DNA of 57,071 nt from Streptomyces sp. 8K308 (GCF_004348315.1 NZ_SMKC01000009.1:1-57071); one strand, 5' to 3'; positions 37,181-44,738 are shown, numbered from the stretch's first letter. The notes: a model not told the origin generated them from the letters alone. Numbers and translations are program-made.

Positions 37181-38293
37181 GGCACCAGTCTCCCCCCTTC
37201 CGGAACCGATCCGACACGCACCCGCCACGCGGTCGCGTCTCGGAGCGGATGATTGGTCGGATAGGCCGGGTGGTGGCGGTCGGCGACGACGCGAGGCGGC
37301 CGCCCTGGCAGAGCTGCCAGGGCGGCCGCCTCTTCATACGCGTCAATGGCGTTGGCCGCCGCCGAGGTGGCCCGGTCAGCCGCCGCGTAGCTGACGTGTG
37401 CGGCATCCCATGCGGTGGATGCGTGCGACCGGGAACGTTCCGCGGCTGCTGTGGCTCGGGTCGCCGCGGCGCGGGCCGCAGTCGCCTCGGCCCCCGCCTG
37501 GTCAGCTGCCGCTCTGGCCGACGTGGCCGCTTCGGTCGCCTCATCGGCTTGGACCTGAGCCTCATCGGCCGCCGCACGAGCCTCGGCAGCATTTTCCGTG
37601 CCCTCGGTCGCCGCGACGGCTGCCCGCATCGCGGCCAAGCGGGCCACTGCCTCATCCCGATCTCGCTCGGCCCGGACGGCATCGTCCCGGGCCTGACGAG
37701 CTCGGGCCTCGGCGTTTTCGGCGCCACGCCGCTGCGCTGCAGCCCGAAGCCCGGCGTCGGCGGCCTGATGAGCGGCAGCTCTCGCTACTGCATGCTCATC
37801 CTGCGCTCGGCCCAACGCCTCGGCAGCCCCGGCACGGCGATCGGCCGCCTCAGCGCGAGCTGCGGCAGCCTCATCGCGCGCCGCCTCGGCTGCCTCCCGC
37901 TCGACGCGCGCGGTATTCGCGGCCTCCCGCGCCTCCGCCTCGGCGGCCACGGCCGTGGCCTCACCAGTCTCGGCCTCGCCCGCCGCCTGTTCGGCACGCT
38001 CGGCGTGTTCGGCGGCGGCTTGGGCCGCAGCCCGCGCCTGATCCGCCGCTTCCTCGGCCGCGGCGCGCCGAAACTCGGTCTGTACGGCGTGCGCCCGGGT
38101 CTGGGCCAGGGACAGCAGCGTCGCGCTGTTCGCCGCGCTGGCCTGCGCGGCGCTTCGCGCCGTCTCTGCCGCGTACGCCGCCGCGTTGGCTGCCGCCGCA
38201 GACGCGGCCGGCTTCCTGGTCAACGACCCGGCCCACCATTCCGCGCGCGTCGCGCGCCAGGGCGCCGATCTTCGGCCCTTCCCTCTCAGCCAC
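37156..38293 (-). pseudogene. Ala-rich coiled-coil protein gene, apparently frameshifted
   Basis: A GTG at 38293 with GGAGG seven bases upstream starts a convincing N-terminus (VAEREGPKIGALARDARGMV then GRVVDQEAGRV), but this frame soon degenerates into Gly/Arg-rich nonsense. One frame over, from about 38205 down, a long Ala/Glu/Arg heptad-like coiled coil runs on (SAAAANAAAYAAETARSAAQ at its start, STAWDAAHVSYAAADRATS near its end). A two-base loss (or one-base gain) in the GCGGCGGC run near 38195-38207 would reconnect them into one protein of about 370 residues. In the coiled-coil frame there is no stop before 37156, past a large hairpin and into the next gene. Either a broken gene or a local sequence error. 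Cytoskeletal-type coiled coil is a guess. Confidence 0.6.
37293..37332 (-). terminator. Large perfect hairpin between coiled-coil and thioredoxin-TPR genes
   Basis: GAGGCGGCCGCCCTGGCAG (37293-37311) and its exact complement (37314-37332) form a 19-bp stem with a two-base centre. It lies at the 3' end of the coiled-coil gene and 113 bases upstream of the next start, so it most likely ends the coiled-coil transcript. Confidence 0.75.
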
Positions 38294-38554
38294 GGGACCG
38301 CCTCCGTTCGGCGGCGGCCCGGTGACGACCGGGCGCGGGCAGCAGGACATCGAGCAACCGCACCGCCAGGCGGTCGATCCCCTTCCGCACGTTGACGCTC
38401 CTCCACAGCGTTGACCACGCCCCCGCATCGCGCTGTCAGCGGCTGCGGGGTCCCCTGTTCGGGGGTCTCCCATAGAACTCCGCACAGGGAGTGGGTGGAG
38501 GGGCCAGACCGGGGGCCAGGGAGAGGCCAGGGCTGATACGGCAGAGGGGGCCGG

Positions 38555-39817
38555 ATGGGGACCCGACGCCAGGAATTCGGTGCGTACCTCGCGCAGCTCC
38601 GTCGAGCGAGCAGAAGAAGTCAACGACAGCTCGCCGAACGGCTGTGCGCGCTGTCCGGAGTTCCATCCTGACCCGCAACGAGATCTCCCGCTGGGAGCGT
38701 GGCGAACGCATTCCGGATTCCTGGCTGCCGTTCCTTGCGCGGGCACTCGACGTACCACTGGGGGTCTTGGAGCAAGCGGCCACACGGGCACGCGGTGAGC
38801 CTGACACGGCGACCCACGAGGATGTCGGCATTGCCAACGCAGGGTGGATCGCGGCGCCAGGACTGCCGCCCGAGGATCCGCACGTCGACCGGGCCGCGAT
38901 GGACTCTTTCGCATGGCGGACCGCCAGCTTGGCAGCGGCCATCTCTATAACGCAGTGACCCACTACCTCGCCGCGACCATGGGGCCGAAGATTTTCGGCT
39001 CGCGGGCCGTGCCCGGCATGAACGAGACTTTCCTCGCGGCAGCGGCCCTCACCGAGATGGCTGGCTGGATGGCACATGACCCGGGCGGGACGACCGGGCT
39101 CAGCGACATTTCGAGCATGCCCTGCCGCTTGCCCGAGCCGGATCGGACAGCGCGCTCACCGCTCATATCCTGGCCAGCATGAGCCATCTCGCGTTGCAAC
39201 TGGGCCAGCCGGGACAGGCCGCGAGGCTTGCGCGAGCCGGACGGAGCGAGACCGCCGCCGGGGCGTTCGTTCCCACGCTCATCGCGCGGCTGCACGCGAT
39301 GGAAGCGCGAGCTCTGGCGCGGGCCGGTGAGGAGGCCGCCGCCGGTCGGGCCATCGAAGCGGCGGAGAAGTCCCTGAGCCAGGACGCCGAGGAGCCCCCG
39401 TCCGTCTGGATCAGCCACTTCGATGAGGCCTCTCTCGCCAGCGAGGCGACTCTGTGCCTGCGCGATCTCGGACGACATCCCGCGGCTGCCGAGCAGGCCG
39501 AACGGGCCGTGCGGCTCCGCGGCGGAGACCGGGCGCGCAGCCGGGTGTTCGGTCAGATTTCGCAGGCGGTCATCCACGCGGAGATGGGTGAGCTGGAGTC
39601 GGCGTGCGAGGTCGGCGACCAGCTCCTCGACTCCTGTCGCGTGTTGGGCTCGCTGCGGATCACCCAGCAGCTCGACGAGCTGGCGGGGACCTTGCGACCT
39701 TTCGCATCGGAACGGCGGGTGGCTCGGCTCCTCGACGCGCTTGGTGAGGTCAAGCGTCAGAGGAGTCTGCTGCTGGCCGGAATCCCGTCGTCCGATCCCG
39801 GAGGGCCCTCCTCATGA
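38555..39817 (+). pseudogene. HTH (XRE-like)-TPR regulator broken by three frameshifts
   Basis: ATG 38555 with GAGGGGG upstream begins FGAYLAQLRRASRRSQRQLA, an XRE-like helix-turn-helix, but meets TGA at 38669. Similarity continues in three successive frames: LTRNEISRWERGERIPDSWL to MDSFAWRTASLAAA (about 38666-38945); LYNAVTHYLAATMGPKIFGS to ALTEMAGWMAHD (about 38945-39095); and QRHFEHALPLARAGSDSALT to AGIPSSDPGG (about 39100-39817). Each change equals loss of one base. Whole-gene length fits the roughly 410-residue regulators that usually accompany a NUDIX gene in Streptomyces, as here: the NUDIX start overlaps its stop by four bases. The C-terminal frame is open for 212 codons and might still be translated from ATG 39179. 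Confidence 0.85.
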
Positions 39818-40329
39818 CGACTTCCCCGCAGCCAGGAACCGGCGCATGGGACGCCTACCTCGCCGAGGGCAACGCCAAGCAGGCCCGCAAGCGCGTCGCG
39901 GCTGATGTGATCCTGCGTGACGTCACAGGCAGGGTGCTCCTCGTCAATCCCACCTACAAGGAGGGCTGGGACCTCCCCGGCGGCATGGTCGAGGCGAACG
40001 AGTCGCCACTCGACGGTGCCAGACGCGAGTTGTGGGAAGAACTGGGCATCCGGCCGCGACTCAGGGGCATCCTGACCGTGGACTGGGACCCGGCGCACGG
40101 ACCGTGGGACGACCAGCTCGTGCTGATCTTCGACGGCGGGGAGCTGGCCCCCGAGGAGGCGGCAGGCCTCGCTCCCCACGATGAGGAGTTGTCCGCCTGC
40201 GCGTTCTTTCCTCCAGAGGAAGCGATAGCGGCGCTACGCCCCCGCATCCGGCGCCGGGTGGCCCAGGCACTCGAAGCCTTGCGGGCGAAAGAGGCCCGCT
40301 ACCTCGAGTCGGGGCGCCAACCCTGGTGA
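39814..40329 (+). CDS. NUDIX hydrolase
   Basis: 171-aa pyrophosphohydrolase of the NUDIX superfamily, acting on a nucleoside-diphosphate-linked compound. The NUDIX box is intact: GGMVEANESPLDGARRELWE followed by ELGI, with the Gly, Arg-Glu and Glu-Glu positions conserved. Start ATG 39814 overlaps the stop of the broken regulator gene (ATGA), showing that the two were once translationally coupled. Its last dozen codons (from 40291) belong to a segment that is duplicated at 40762, so the C-terminus may have been altered by that event. Exact substrate unknown. Confidence 0.92.
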   Translation: MTTSPQPGTGAWDAYLAEGNAKQARKRVAADVILRDVTGRVLLVNPTYKEGWDLPGGMVEANESPLDGARRELWEELGIRPRLRGILTVDWDPAHGPWDDQLVLIFDGGELAPEEAAGLAPHDEELSACAFFPPEEAIAALRPRIRRRVAQALEALRAKEARYLESGRQPW

Positions 40330-40440
40330 CCCGCTGGCGCTACGCCGCGCGCGCCGCCGCGGTCGTGCCGGTGCCGCCGGGCACGGACCGCAGTGCGTCG
40401 TACCAGGCGGCGGCCATCTTGTCGGAGCCGGCGCGGTTCA
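40291..40440. repeat. Direct repeat, copy 1 (NUDIX 3' end plus SGNH 3' end)
   Basis: About 140 bases beginning GAGGCCCGC at 40291 match 40762 onward with high identity (a one-base gap at GCTGGCGC versus GCTTGGCGC). The copy joins the end of the NUDIX gene to the reverse-oriented end of an SGNH hydrolase gene. Offset between copies is 471 bases. Confidence 0.8.
40340..40440 (-). pseudogene. C-terminal remnant of an SGNH hydrolase gene
   Basis: On the minus strand this encodes DKMAAAWYDALRSVPGGTGT and a stop at 40340, nearly identical to the end of the intact SGNH hydrolase gene at 40811. Nothing upstream of it is recognisable as the rest of the enzyme. It is the by-product of the local duplication. 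Confidence 0.75.
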
Positions 40441-40630
40441 CCATGGACCACTCCGCAGGACACTACGAGGCAACGCCGTGTGGAGTCAGCGTGCTCCTGG
40501 CCAGCGTCACGTTCCCCGGTCACCCGCTCACCGACGATGTGTCGACCTTCCAACCCCGCCACGAGCAACCGGACGACCCGCGCCGCGTGGCCCGGGCGTA
40601 GAGGGGCGGGGTTGGCGACGTGTGTCCGAC

Positions 40631-40683
40631 AGTGCGACGTAGGGCCCCTTTTCCTGGCGGTTTCGCGGGCCGAACGTCGCACT
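40631..40683. repeat. Inverted repeat in the duplicated spacer
   Basis: AGTGCGACGT (40631-40640) and ACGTCGCACT (40674-40683) are perfect 10-base arms separated by 33 bases. The surrounding 40441-40761 holds no gene I can support. It may be a terminator or a remnant of an inserted element. Confidence 0.5.
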
Positions 40684-40761
40684 CCACACCCGTACCGGAC
40701 GCGGGCACCGCGCGCCGCGGCAGAGGCGACGCGACTCGCTCCCCCTGGGCGGTCGGCGGAC

Positions 40762-40912
40762 GAGGCCCGCGTCTCGACTCGGGGCGCCAACGCTGGTGAC
40801 CCGCTTGGCGCTACGCCGTGCGCGCCGCCGCGGTCGTGCCGGTGCTGCCGGGGACGGAGCGGAGGGCGTTGTACCAGGCGGCGGCCATCTTGTTGTAGCC
40901 GGTGGCGTTGGG
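40762..40912. repeat. Direct repeat, copy 2 (NUDIX 3' end plus SGNH 3' end)
   Basis: Second copy of the 40291 segment; its first 45 bases are an orphan NUDIX 3' end and the remainder is the 3' end of the intact SGNH hydrolase gene. The two copies imply a tandem duplication followed by divergence. Confidence 0.8.
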
Positions 40913-41539
40913 GTGGACGCCGTCGGCGATGTCGGCGTTGGTCAACGCGGCGTACATGTCGACGAGGCGGACCCTGCGGCCCGCGTTGACCTGGTTCCGG
41001 ACGATGCCGGGGATGGTCGCGTTGAAGGAGCGGACGGCCGGGTCGAAGGCGGGGAGCGGGGTGATGGTGGCCAGGAAGAGCCAGGACTGCGGGAGCTGGG
41101 TGGTGATGCGGTTGACGAGGGTGGCGAGCCGGTTGGGCGCGCCGGCCGGGTCGGGGCCGTAGATGTCGTTGGTGCCGATGTGCAGCAGGATCGTCTGGGG
41201 CGAGTAGGTGCTGAGCCAGCGCGAGACGTTGGCGTCGATCTGGGCGATCGTCCAGCCGGAGTGGCCCTCGTGGTCGCGGTCGCCGAGGCTGCTCGGGCCG
41301 TTGGACATCGAGCCGACGAAGTCCACGGTGGTGCCGCCGGCCACCAGCCTGTCCCACAGGCCGATGCGGTAGCCGCCGGGCACGTTGAAGCCGTCGGTGA
41401 TCGAGTCGCCGAGCGGCATGACCCGGACTCCGGCGGCGGCCGCCGGCTGGGCGGCGGCGTGGGCGGTGGTGGCGCCGATCGCGGTGGGGGCGACGGCCAG
41501 GGCGAACGCGCCGGCGAGTAACTGCCTCCTGCTTGCCAT
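40811..41539 (-). CDS. Tat-secreted SGNH/GDSL hydrolase (carbohydrate esterase or lipase-like)
   Basis: 242 aa from ATG 41539. The N-terminus MASRRQLLAGAFALA with a twin-arginine motif and AHA cleavage site near residue 29 points to Tat export. SGNH blocks are all present: block I MPLGDSITDG (catalytic Ser), GHSGWTI (Gly), block III LHIGTNDIYG (Asn), and block V ADGVHPNATGYNKMA (Asp/His). Relatives include acetylxylan and other plant-polymer esterases. A perfect CebR-type operator is 34-47 bases upstream, so induction by cello-oligosaccharides is expected. It converges on the duplicated NUDIX segment. Confidence 0.9.
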   Translation of the reverse strand: MASRRQLLAGAFALAVAPTAIGATTAHAAAQPAAAAGVRVMPLGDSITDGFNVPGGYRIGLWDRLVAGGTTVDFVGSMSNGPSSLGDRDHEGHSGWTIAQIDANVSRWLSTYSPQTILLHIGTNDIYGPDPAGAPNRLATLVNRITTQLPQSWLFLATITPLPAFDPAVRSFNATIPGIVRNQVNAGRRVRLVDMYAALTNADIADGVHPNATGYNKMAAAWYNALRSVPGSTGTTAAARTA

Positions 41540-41572
41540 GTGGGGGTTCCCTTCGTGGGGACGGCGGCGGCT

Positions 41573-41586
41573 TGGGAGCGCTCCCA
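41573..41586 (-). promoter_or_regulatory. CebR-type operator (LacI family)
   Basis: TGGGAGCGCTCCCA is a perfect 14-base palindrome identical to the CebR box known from Streptomyces cellulose-utilisation genes. It lies 34 bases upstream of the SGNH hydrolase start codon, in the right place to block its promoter. Confidence 0.85.
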
Positions 41587-41603
41587 GAATGGGGCCGCCG
41601 AAA

Positions 41604-41629
41604 CCCGCGCGCAATATCTCGCGCGCGGG
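41604..41629 (-). terminator. Hairpin terminator of icmA
   Basis: CCCGCGCGC (41604-41612), loop of eight, GCGCGCGGG (41621-41629). About 40 bases after the icmA stop on the minus strand. Confidence 0.65.
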
Positions 41630-41634
41630 CTCGT

Positions 41635-41667
41635 CGGAAACCGAAGCGGAAACCGCGTCGGAAACCG
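41635..41667. repeat. Triple CGGAAACCG direct repeat
   Basis: CGGAAACCG occurs at 41635, 41647 and 41659 with an exact period of 12, directly abutting the icmA stop codon and just before the terminator hairpin. It also sits 96-128 bases upstream of the SGNH start, so it could be an extra regulatory site or a simple repeat. Confidence 0.55.
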
Positions 41668-43368
41668 TCAGAAGCCGGCCGGCTCCACGTAGACGCCCCA
41701 CTCCGCGCGCAGCGCGTCGCAGATCTCGCCCAGGGTGGCCTCCGCGCGGACGGCGGCCAGCATGGGCTCGATCATGTTGCGGTCGCTCCTGGCCGCGTCC
41801 ACCAACGCCGCGAGGCCGGCGCGCACGGCGGCGTCGTCGCGGGCGGCGCGGCGTGCGGCGAGGACGCGGACCTGTTCGCGCTCCACCTCGTGGCTGACCC
41901 GCAGGATCTCCAGGTCGCCGGTGACGGAGCCGGTGTGGCAGTTGACGCCGACGACCTTCTTCTCACCCTTCTCCAGGGCCTGTTGATAGCGGAAGGCGGC
42001 CTCGGCGGTGAGGCCCGTGAACCAGCCCTCCTCGATGCCGCGCAGCAGCCCCGAGGTGATGGGCCCGATCGGGTGCCGGCCGTCGGGCACGGCGCGGGCG
42101 CCGAGCTCCCTGATCCGCTCGAAGATCTTCTCGGCGTCGGCCTCGATCCGGTCGGTCAGCTGCTCGACGTACCAGGCGCCGCCGAGCGGGTCGGCGACGT
42201 TGGCGACGCCGGTCTCCTCCATCAGCACCTGCTGGGTGCGCAGCGCGATCTCGGCGGCCTGCTCGCTCGGCAGGGCCAGGGTCTCGTCCAGCGCGTTGGT
42301 GTGCAGCGAGTTGGTGCCGCCGAGGATGGCGGAGAGGGCCTCGACGGCGGTGCGCACCACGTTGTTGTAGGGCTGCTGCGCGGTGAGCGAGACGCCGGCG
42401 GTCTGGGTGTGGAAGCGCAGCCACTGGGCGCGCTCGCTGGTGGCGCCGTAGACGTCGCGCATCCAGCGGGCCCAGATCCGGCGTGCCGCGCGGAACTTGG
42501 CGATCTCCTCGAAGAAGTCGAGGTGCGCGTCGAAGAAGAACGAGAGCCCGGGCGCGAAGGTGTTGACGTCCAGGCCTCGGGAGAGGCCGAGTTCGACGTA
42601 GCCGAAGCCGTCGGCGAGGGTGAAGGCGAGCTCCTGGGCGGCCGTGGATCCGGCCTCGCGGATGTGGTAGCCGGAGACGGAGAGCGGCTTGTAGGCCGGG
42701 ATGTGCTGGACGCAGTACTCCATGAGGTCGCCGATGAGCCGCAGGTGGGGCTCGGGCTCGAAGAGCCACTCCTTCTGGGCGATGTACTCCTTGAAGATGT
42801 CGGTCTGGAGGGTGCCGTTGAGCACTGACGGGTCCACGCCCTGGCGCTCGGCGGCGACCAGGTACATGCAGAAGAGGGGGACGGCCGGGCCGCTGATCGT
42901 CATGGAGGTGGTGACCTCGCCCAGCGGGATGCCGCCGAAGAGTATGTCCATGTCGGCGGCCGAGTCGATGGCGACGCCGCAGTGGCCGACCTCGCCGAGC
43001 GAGCGGGGGTCGTCGGAGTCCCGGCCCATCAGGGTGGGCATGTCGAAGGCGACGGAGAGCCCGCCGCCGCCGTTGGCCAGGATGGTGCGGTAGCGCTCGT
43101 TCGTCTGCGCCGCGTTGCCGAAGCCGGCGAACTGGCGGATGGTCCACGCGCGGCCCCGGTAGCCGGAGGCGTACAGACCGCGCGTGAAGGGGAACTCGCC
43201 GGGCCAGCCGATGCGCTCGAAGCCCTGGTAGGTGTCGCCGGGCCGAGGACCGTAGACGGGCTCAACGGTGTCCCCGGAGAGCGTGGTGAAGTCGGCGTCC
43301 CGGATCCGGGACGCGTCAAAGCGGGCCTGCCAGCGTGCGCGACCCGCCGCGATGGCGTCAGCGTCCAT
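41668..43368 (-). CDS. icmA: Isobutyryl-CoA mutase large subunit
   Basis: Adenosylcobalamin-dependent isomerisation of isobutyryl-CoA and n-butyryl-CoA (EC 5.4.99.13), linking valine breakdown to fatty-acid and polyketide precursors. 566 aa from ATG 43368, the exact size known for IcmA. The MCM substrate-binding barrel is complete (RGRAWTIRQFAGFGN, SVAFDMPTLMG, MTISGPAVPLFCMY, NAHTN-like LHTNALDETLALP). Diagnostic residues agree with IcmA, not methylmalonyl-CoA mutase: Phe80 (Tyr in MCM) and Gln198 (Arg in MCM). The cobalamin-binding domain is absent, so a separate small subunit (IcmB) encoded elsewhere is needed. The promoter side holds a 14-base palindrome and a MITE-like element. Confidence 0.94.
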   Translation of the reverse strand: MDADAIAAGRARWQARFDASRIRDADFTTLSGDTVEPVYGPRPGDTYQGFERIGWPGEFPFTRGLYASGYRGRAWTIRQFAGFGNAAQTNERYRTILANGGGGLSVAFDMPTLMGRDSDDPRSLGEVGHCGVAIDSAADMDILFGGIPLGEVTTSMTISGPAVPLFCMYLVAAERQGVDPSVLNGTLQTDIFKEYIAQKEWLFEPEPHLRLIGDLMEYCVQHIPAYKPLSVSGYHIREAGSTAAQELAFTLADGFGYVELGLSRGLDVNTFAPGLSFFFDAHLDFFEEIAKFRAARRIWARWMRDVYGATSERAQWLRFHTQTAGVSLTAQQPYNNVVRTAVEALSAILGGTNSLHTNALDETLALPSEQAAEIALRTQQVLMEETGVANVADPLGGAWYVEQLTDRIEADAEKIFERIRELGARAVPDGRHPIGPITSGLLRGIEEGWFTGLTAEAAFRYQQALEKGEKKVVGVNCHTGSVTGDLEILRVSHEVEREQVRVLAARRAARDDAAVRAGLAALVDAARSDRNMIEPMLAAVRAEATLGEICDALRAEWGVYVEPAGF

Positions 43369-43380
43369 GGAACCAATTTA

Positions 43381-43394
43381 CTTGGACGTCCAAG
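43381..43394 (-). promoter_or_regulatory. Palindromic site upstream of icmA
   Basis: CTTGGACGTCCAAG is a perfect 14-base palindrome, 12 bases upstream of the icmA ATG. A regulator dimer bound here would cover the translation/transcription start. The binding protein is unknown; nearby MarR genes are candidates only by position. Confidence 0.7.
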
Positions 43395-43411
43395 CACATG
43401 TCGAACACAGA

Positions 43412-43600
43412 GCCTGTCTTCTGGATCTTCGTGGATCAGCGAGCGGCGGATGGCGCCCGGCTGGCAAGGCGCCGGATCGCAGCTCGTACTCGGCCGTACT
43501 CGCGCGATTCGGCAACGCAGCCAGCCGAGATGCCTGGGGGGACCTCCCAGCCGCCAGGCTGGGGGCTCGTCGCGAGCCCGCGAAGACCCAGAAGACAGGC
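43412..43600. mobile_element. MITE-like element with 23-base terminal inverted repeats
   Basis: The ends of this 189-base segment are inverted copies: GCCTGTCTTCTGG then ATCTTCG and TGG (43412-43434) against the complement of 43578-43600, matching at 21 of 23 positions. The interior has no coding potential but forms further hairpins (CCCAGCC/GGCTGGG near 43545-43562). It fills the gap between the DUF3817 gene and the icmA promoter. No clear target-site duplication was seen. Alternative: one large transcription-terminating structure for the upstream operon. Confidence 0.6.
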
Positions 43601-43633
43601 GTGCCGGGGGCCGGTGGGGGGACGTGGGGCCCG

Positions 43634-43975
43634 TCAGGCCTTGACCGGTTCGGCCTGGTCGGCGTCCTCGGCGGCGAGCAGGCGCTCCGTCTCGGCCGAG
43701 ATCCGCCGCTCGACGAAGAACGCGGCGAACGGGATCGTCCCGGAGAGCAGGACCCACAGGAGCTTGCCGAACGGCCAGCGCGCCTTCTGCCCGAGGTCGA
43801 AGGCGAAGATCAGGTAGACGATGTAGAGCAGGCCGTGCACCTGGGACACCACCAGGGTGACGTCCTCCCCGGTGTCGAAGCCGTACTTGAAGACCATGCA
43901 GGTGGACAGGACCAGCAGCATCACCGCGGTGACATACGCCATGGTCCGGTACCGGGTGAGCACACTCCGCTTCAT
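43634..43975 (-). CDS. DUF3817 small membrane protein (first copy)
   Basis: 113 aa from ATG 43975 with three predicted transmembrane helices (TRYRTMAYVTAVMLLVLSTC, VVSQVHGLLYIVYLIFAFDL, KLLWVLLSGTIPFAAFFVER). The VHGLLY motif and the basic FFVERR end define DUF3817. It follows the MarR gene by 18 bases on the same strand, so the two form an operon. A second MarR/DUF3817 pair is encoded 2 kb away. Function unknown. Confidence 0.85.
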   Translation of the reverse strand: MKRSVLTRYRTMAYVTAVMLLVLSTCMVFKYGFDTGEDVTLVVSQVHGLLYIVYLIFAFDLGQKARWPFGKLLWVLLSGTIPFAAFFVERRISAETERLLAAEDADQAEPVKA

Positions 43976-43993
43976 GACCCCGAGCCTAACGGG

Positions 43994-44611
43994 TCATTCG
44001 GGGCGATCTTCCCGGGGGTCCGGCTTCGGGTCGCGGTCCGAGGCGCGATCCGAAGCGCGATCCGGGCCGGTGTCCTGGTCTGGGTCCTGGTCTGGGTCCT
44101 GGTCTGGGTCGGCGAAGTCCTGGGCGGCCACCCGCAGCGGGCGCAGCAGCGCGAAGATCTCCCGGCACTCCTCGCCGTCGTAGACGCCGAGGCCGAAGTC
44201 CATGGCCATCAGGTCCCGGGTGGCGGCGTCGCAGACGGCCCGGCCCTCGTCGGTGATGGAGGCCAGCGTGCCGCGGCCGTCATTGGGGTTGGGTCGTTTG
44301 GTGACGAGGCCCGACCTGACGAGGCGGTCGACGGTGTTGGTGACGGAGGTGGGGTGCACCATCAGCCGCTCGCCGATCTTGGACATGGGCAGTTCACCCT
44401 TTTTGCTGAACGTCAGCAGCACGAGCGCCTCGTAACGCGCGAAGGTCAGGCCGTACGGCTTGACCACGGCGTCCACCTCGGCCAGCAGGATCTGGTGTGC
44501 CCGCATGATCGAGGTGATCGCGGACATCGCCGGCACGGCCCCCCAGCGCTGCCGCCACAGTTCGTCGGCGCGGGCGATCGGGTCGAAGGGAAGACTGAGC
44601 GGTTTCGACAC
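43994..44611 (-). CDS. MarR-family regulator with Asp/Gln/Pro repeat tail
   Basis: 205 aa from GTG 44611. The winged helix is typical (MSKIGERLMVHPTSVTNTVD with RLVRSGLVTKRPNPNDGRG). The C-terminal 40 residues are a repetitive hydrophilic tail (DPDQDPDQDPDQD, then DRASDRASDRD), encoded by short DNA repeats near 44020-44115, not needed for DNA binding. First gene of the MarR-DUF3817 operon and divergent from the epimerase gene, with a dyad motif in the shared promoter that recurs before the second MarR gene. Confidence 0.9.
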   Translation of the reverse strand: MSKPLSLPFDPIARADELWRQRWGAVPAMSAITSIMRAHQILLAEVDAVVKPYGLTFARYEALVLLTFSKKGELPMSKIGERLMVHPTSVTNTVDRLVRSGLVTKRPNPNDGRGTLASITDEGRAVCDAATRDLMAMDFGLGVYDGEECREIFALLRPLRVAAQDFADPDQDPDQDPDQDTGPDRASDRASDRDPKPDPREDRPE

Positions 44612-44621
44612 GCCAGCGACC

Positions 44622-44636
44622 CTACCCGCTGGTTAG
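44622..44636. promoter_or_regulatory. Shared MarR-promoter motif, copy 1
   Basis: CTACCCGCTGGTTAG is a near-palindrome (CTA-CC/GG-TAG) 11 bases upstream of the first MarR gene. Its CCCGCTGGTTAG part matches CCCGTTGGTTAG before the second MarR gene at 11 of 12 positions. Confidence 0.55.
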
Positions 44637-44738
44637 GTCCCGCCGTCGGGTTCCGCGCCTTTGCCCGGGGCCGCCGCCGGCGGCTCCGCACGGCGCTCCT
44701 AGACTCGTGGTACCGGACGACCGGAAGGTGGGGGTCTG

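Noticed and set aside
37171..38325. Long plus-strand frame antisense to the coiled-coil gene
   Set aside because: Composition is a mirror of the Ala-rich repeat; the minus strand has the ribosome site and heptad pattern.
40326..40601. 91-codon plus-strand frame after the NUDIX gene
   Set aside because: Its first third is antisense to the SGNH remnant; no ribosome site and no recognisable domain.
43412..43600. Complete insertion sequence
   Set aside because: Too short for a transposase and no coding frame; only a MITE-like or structural element is supported.
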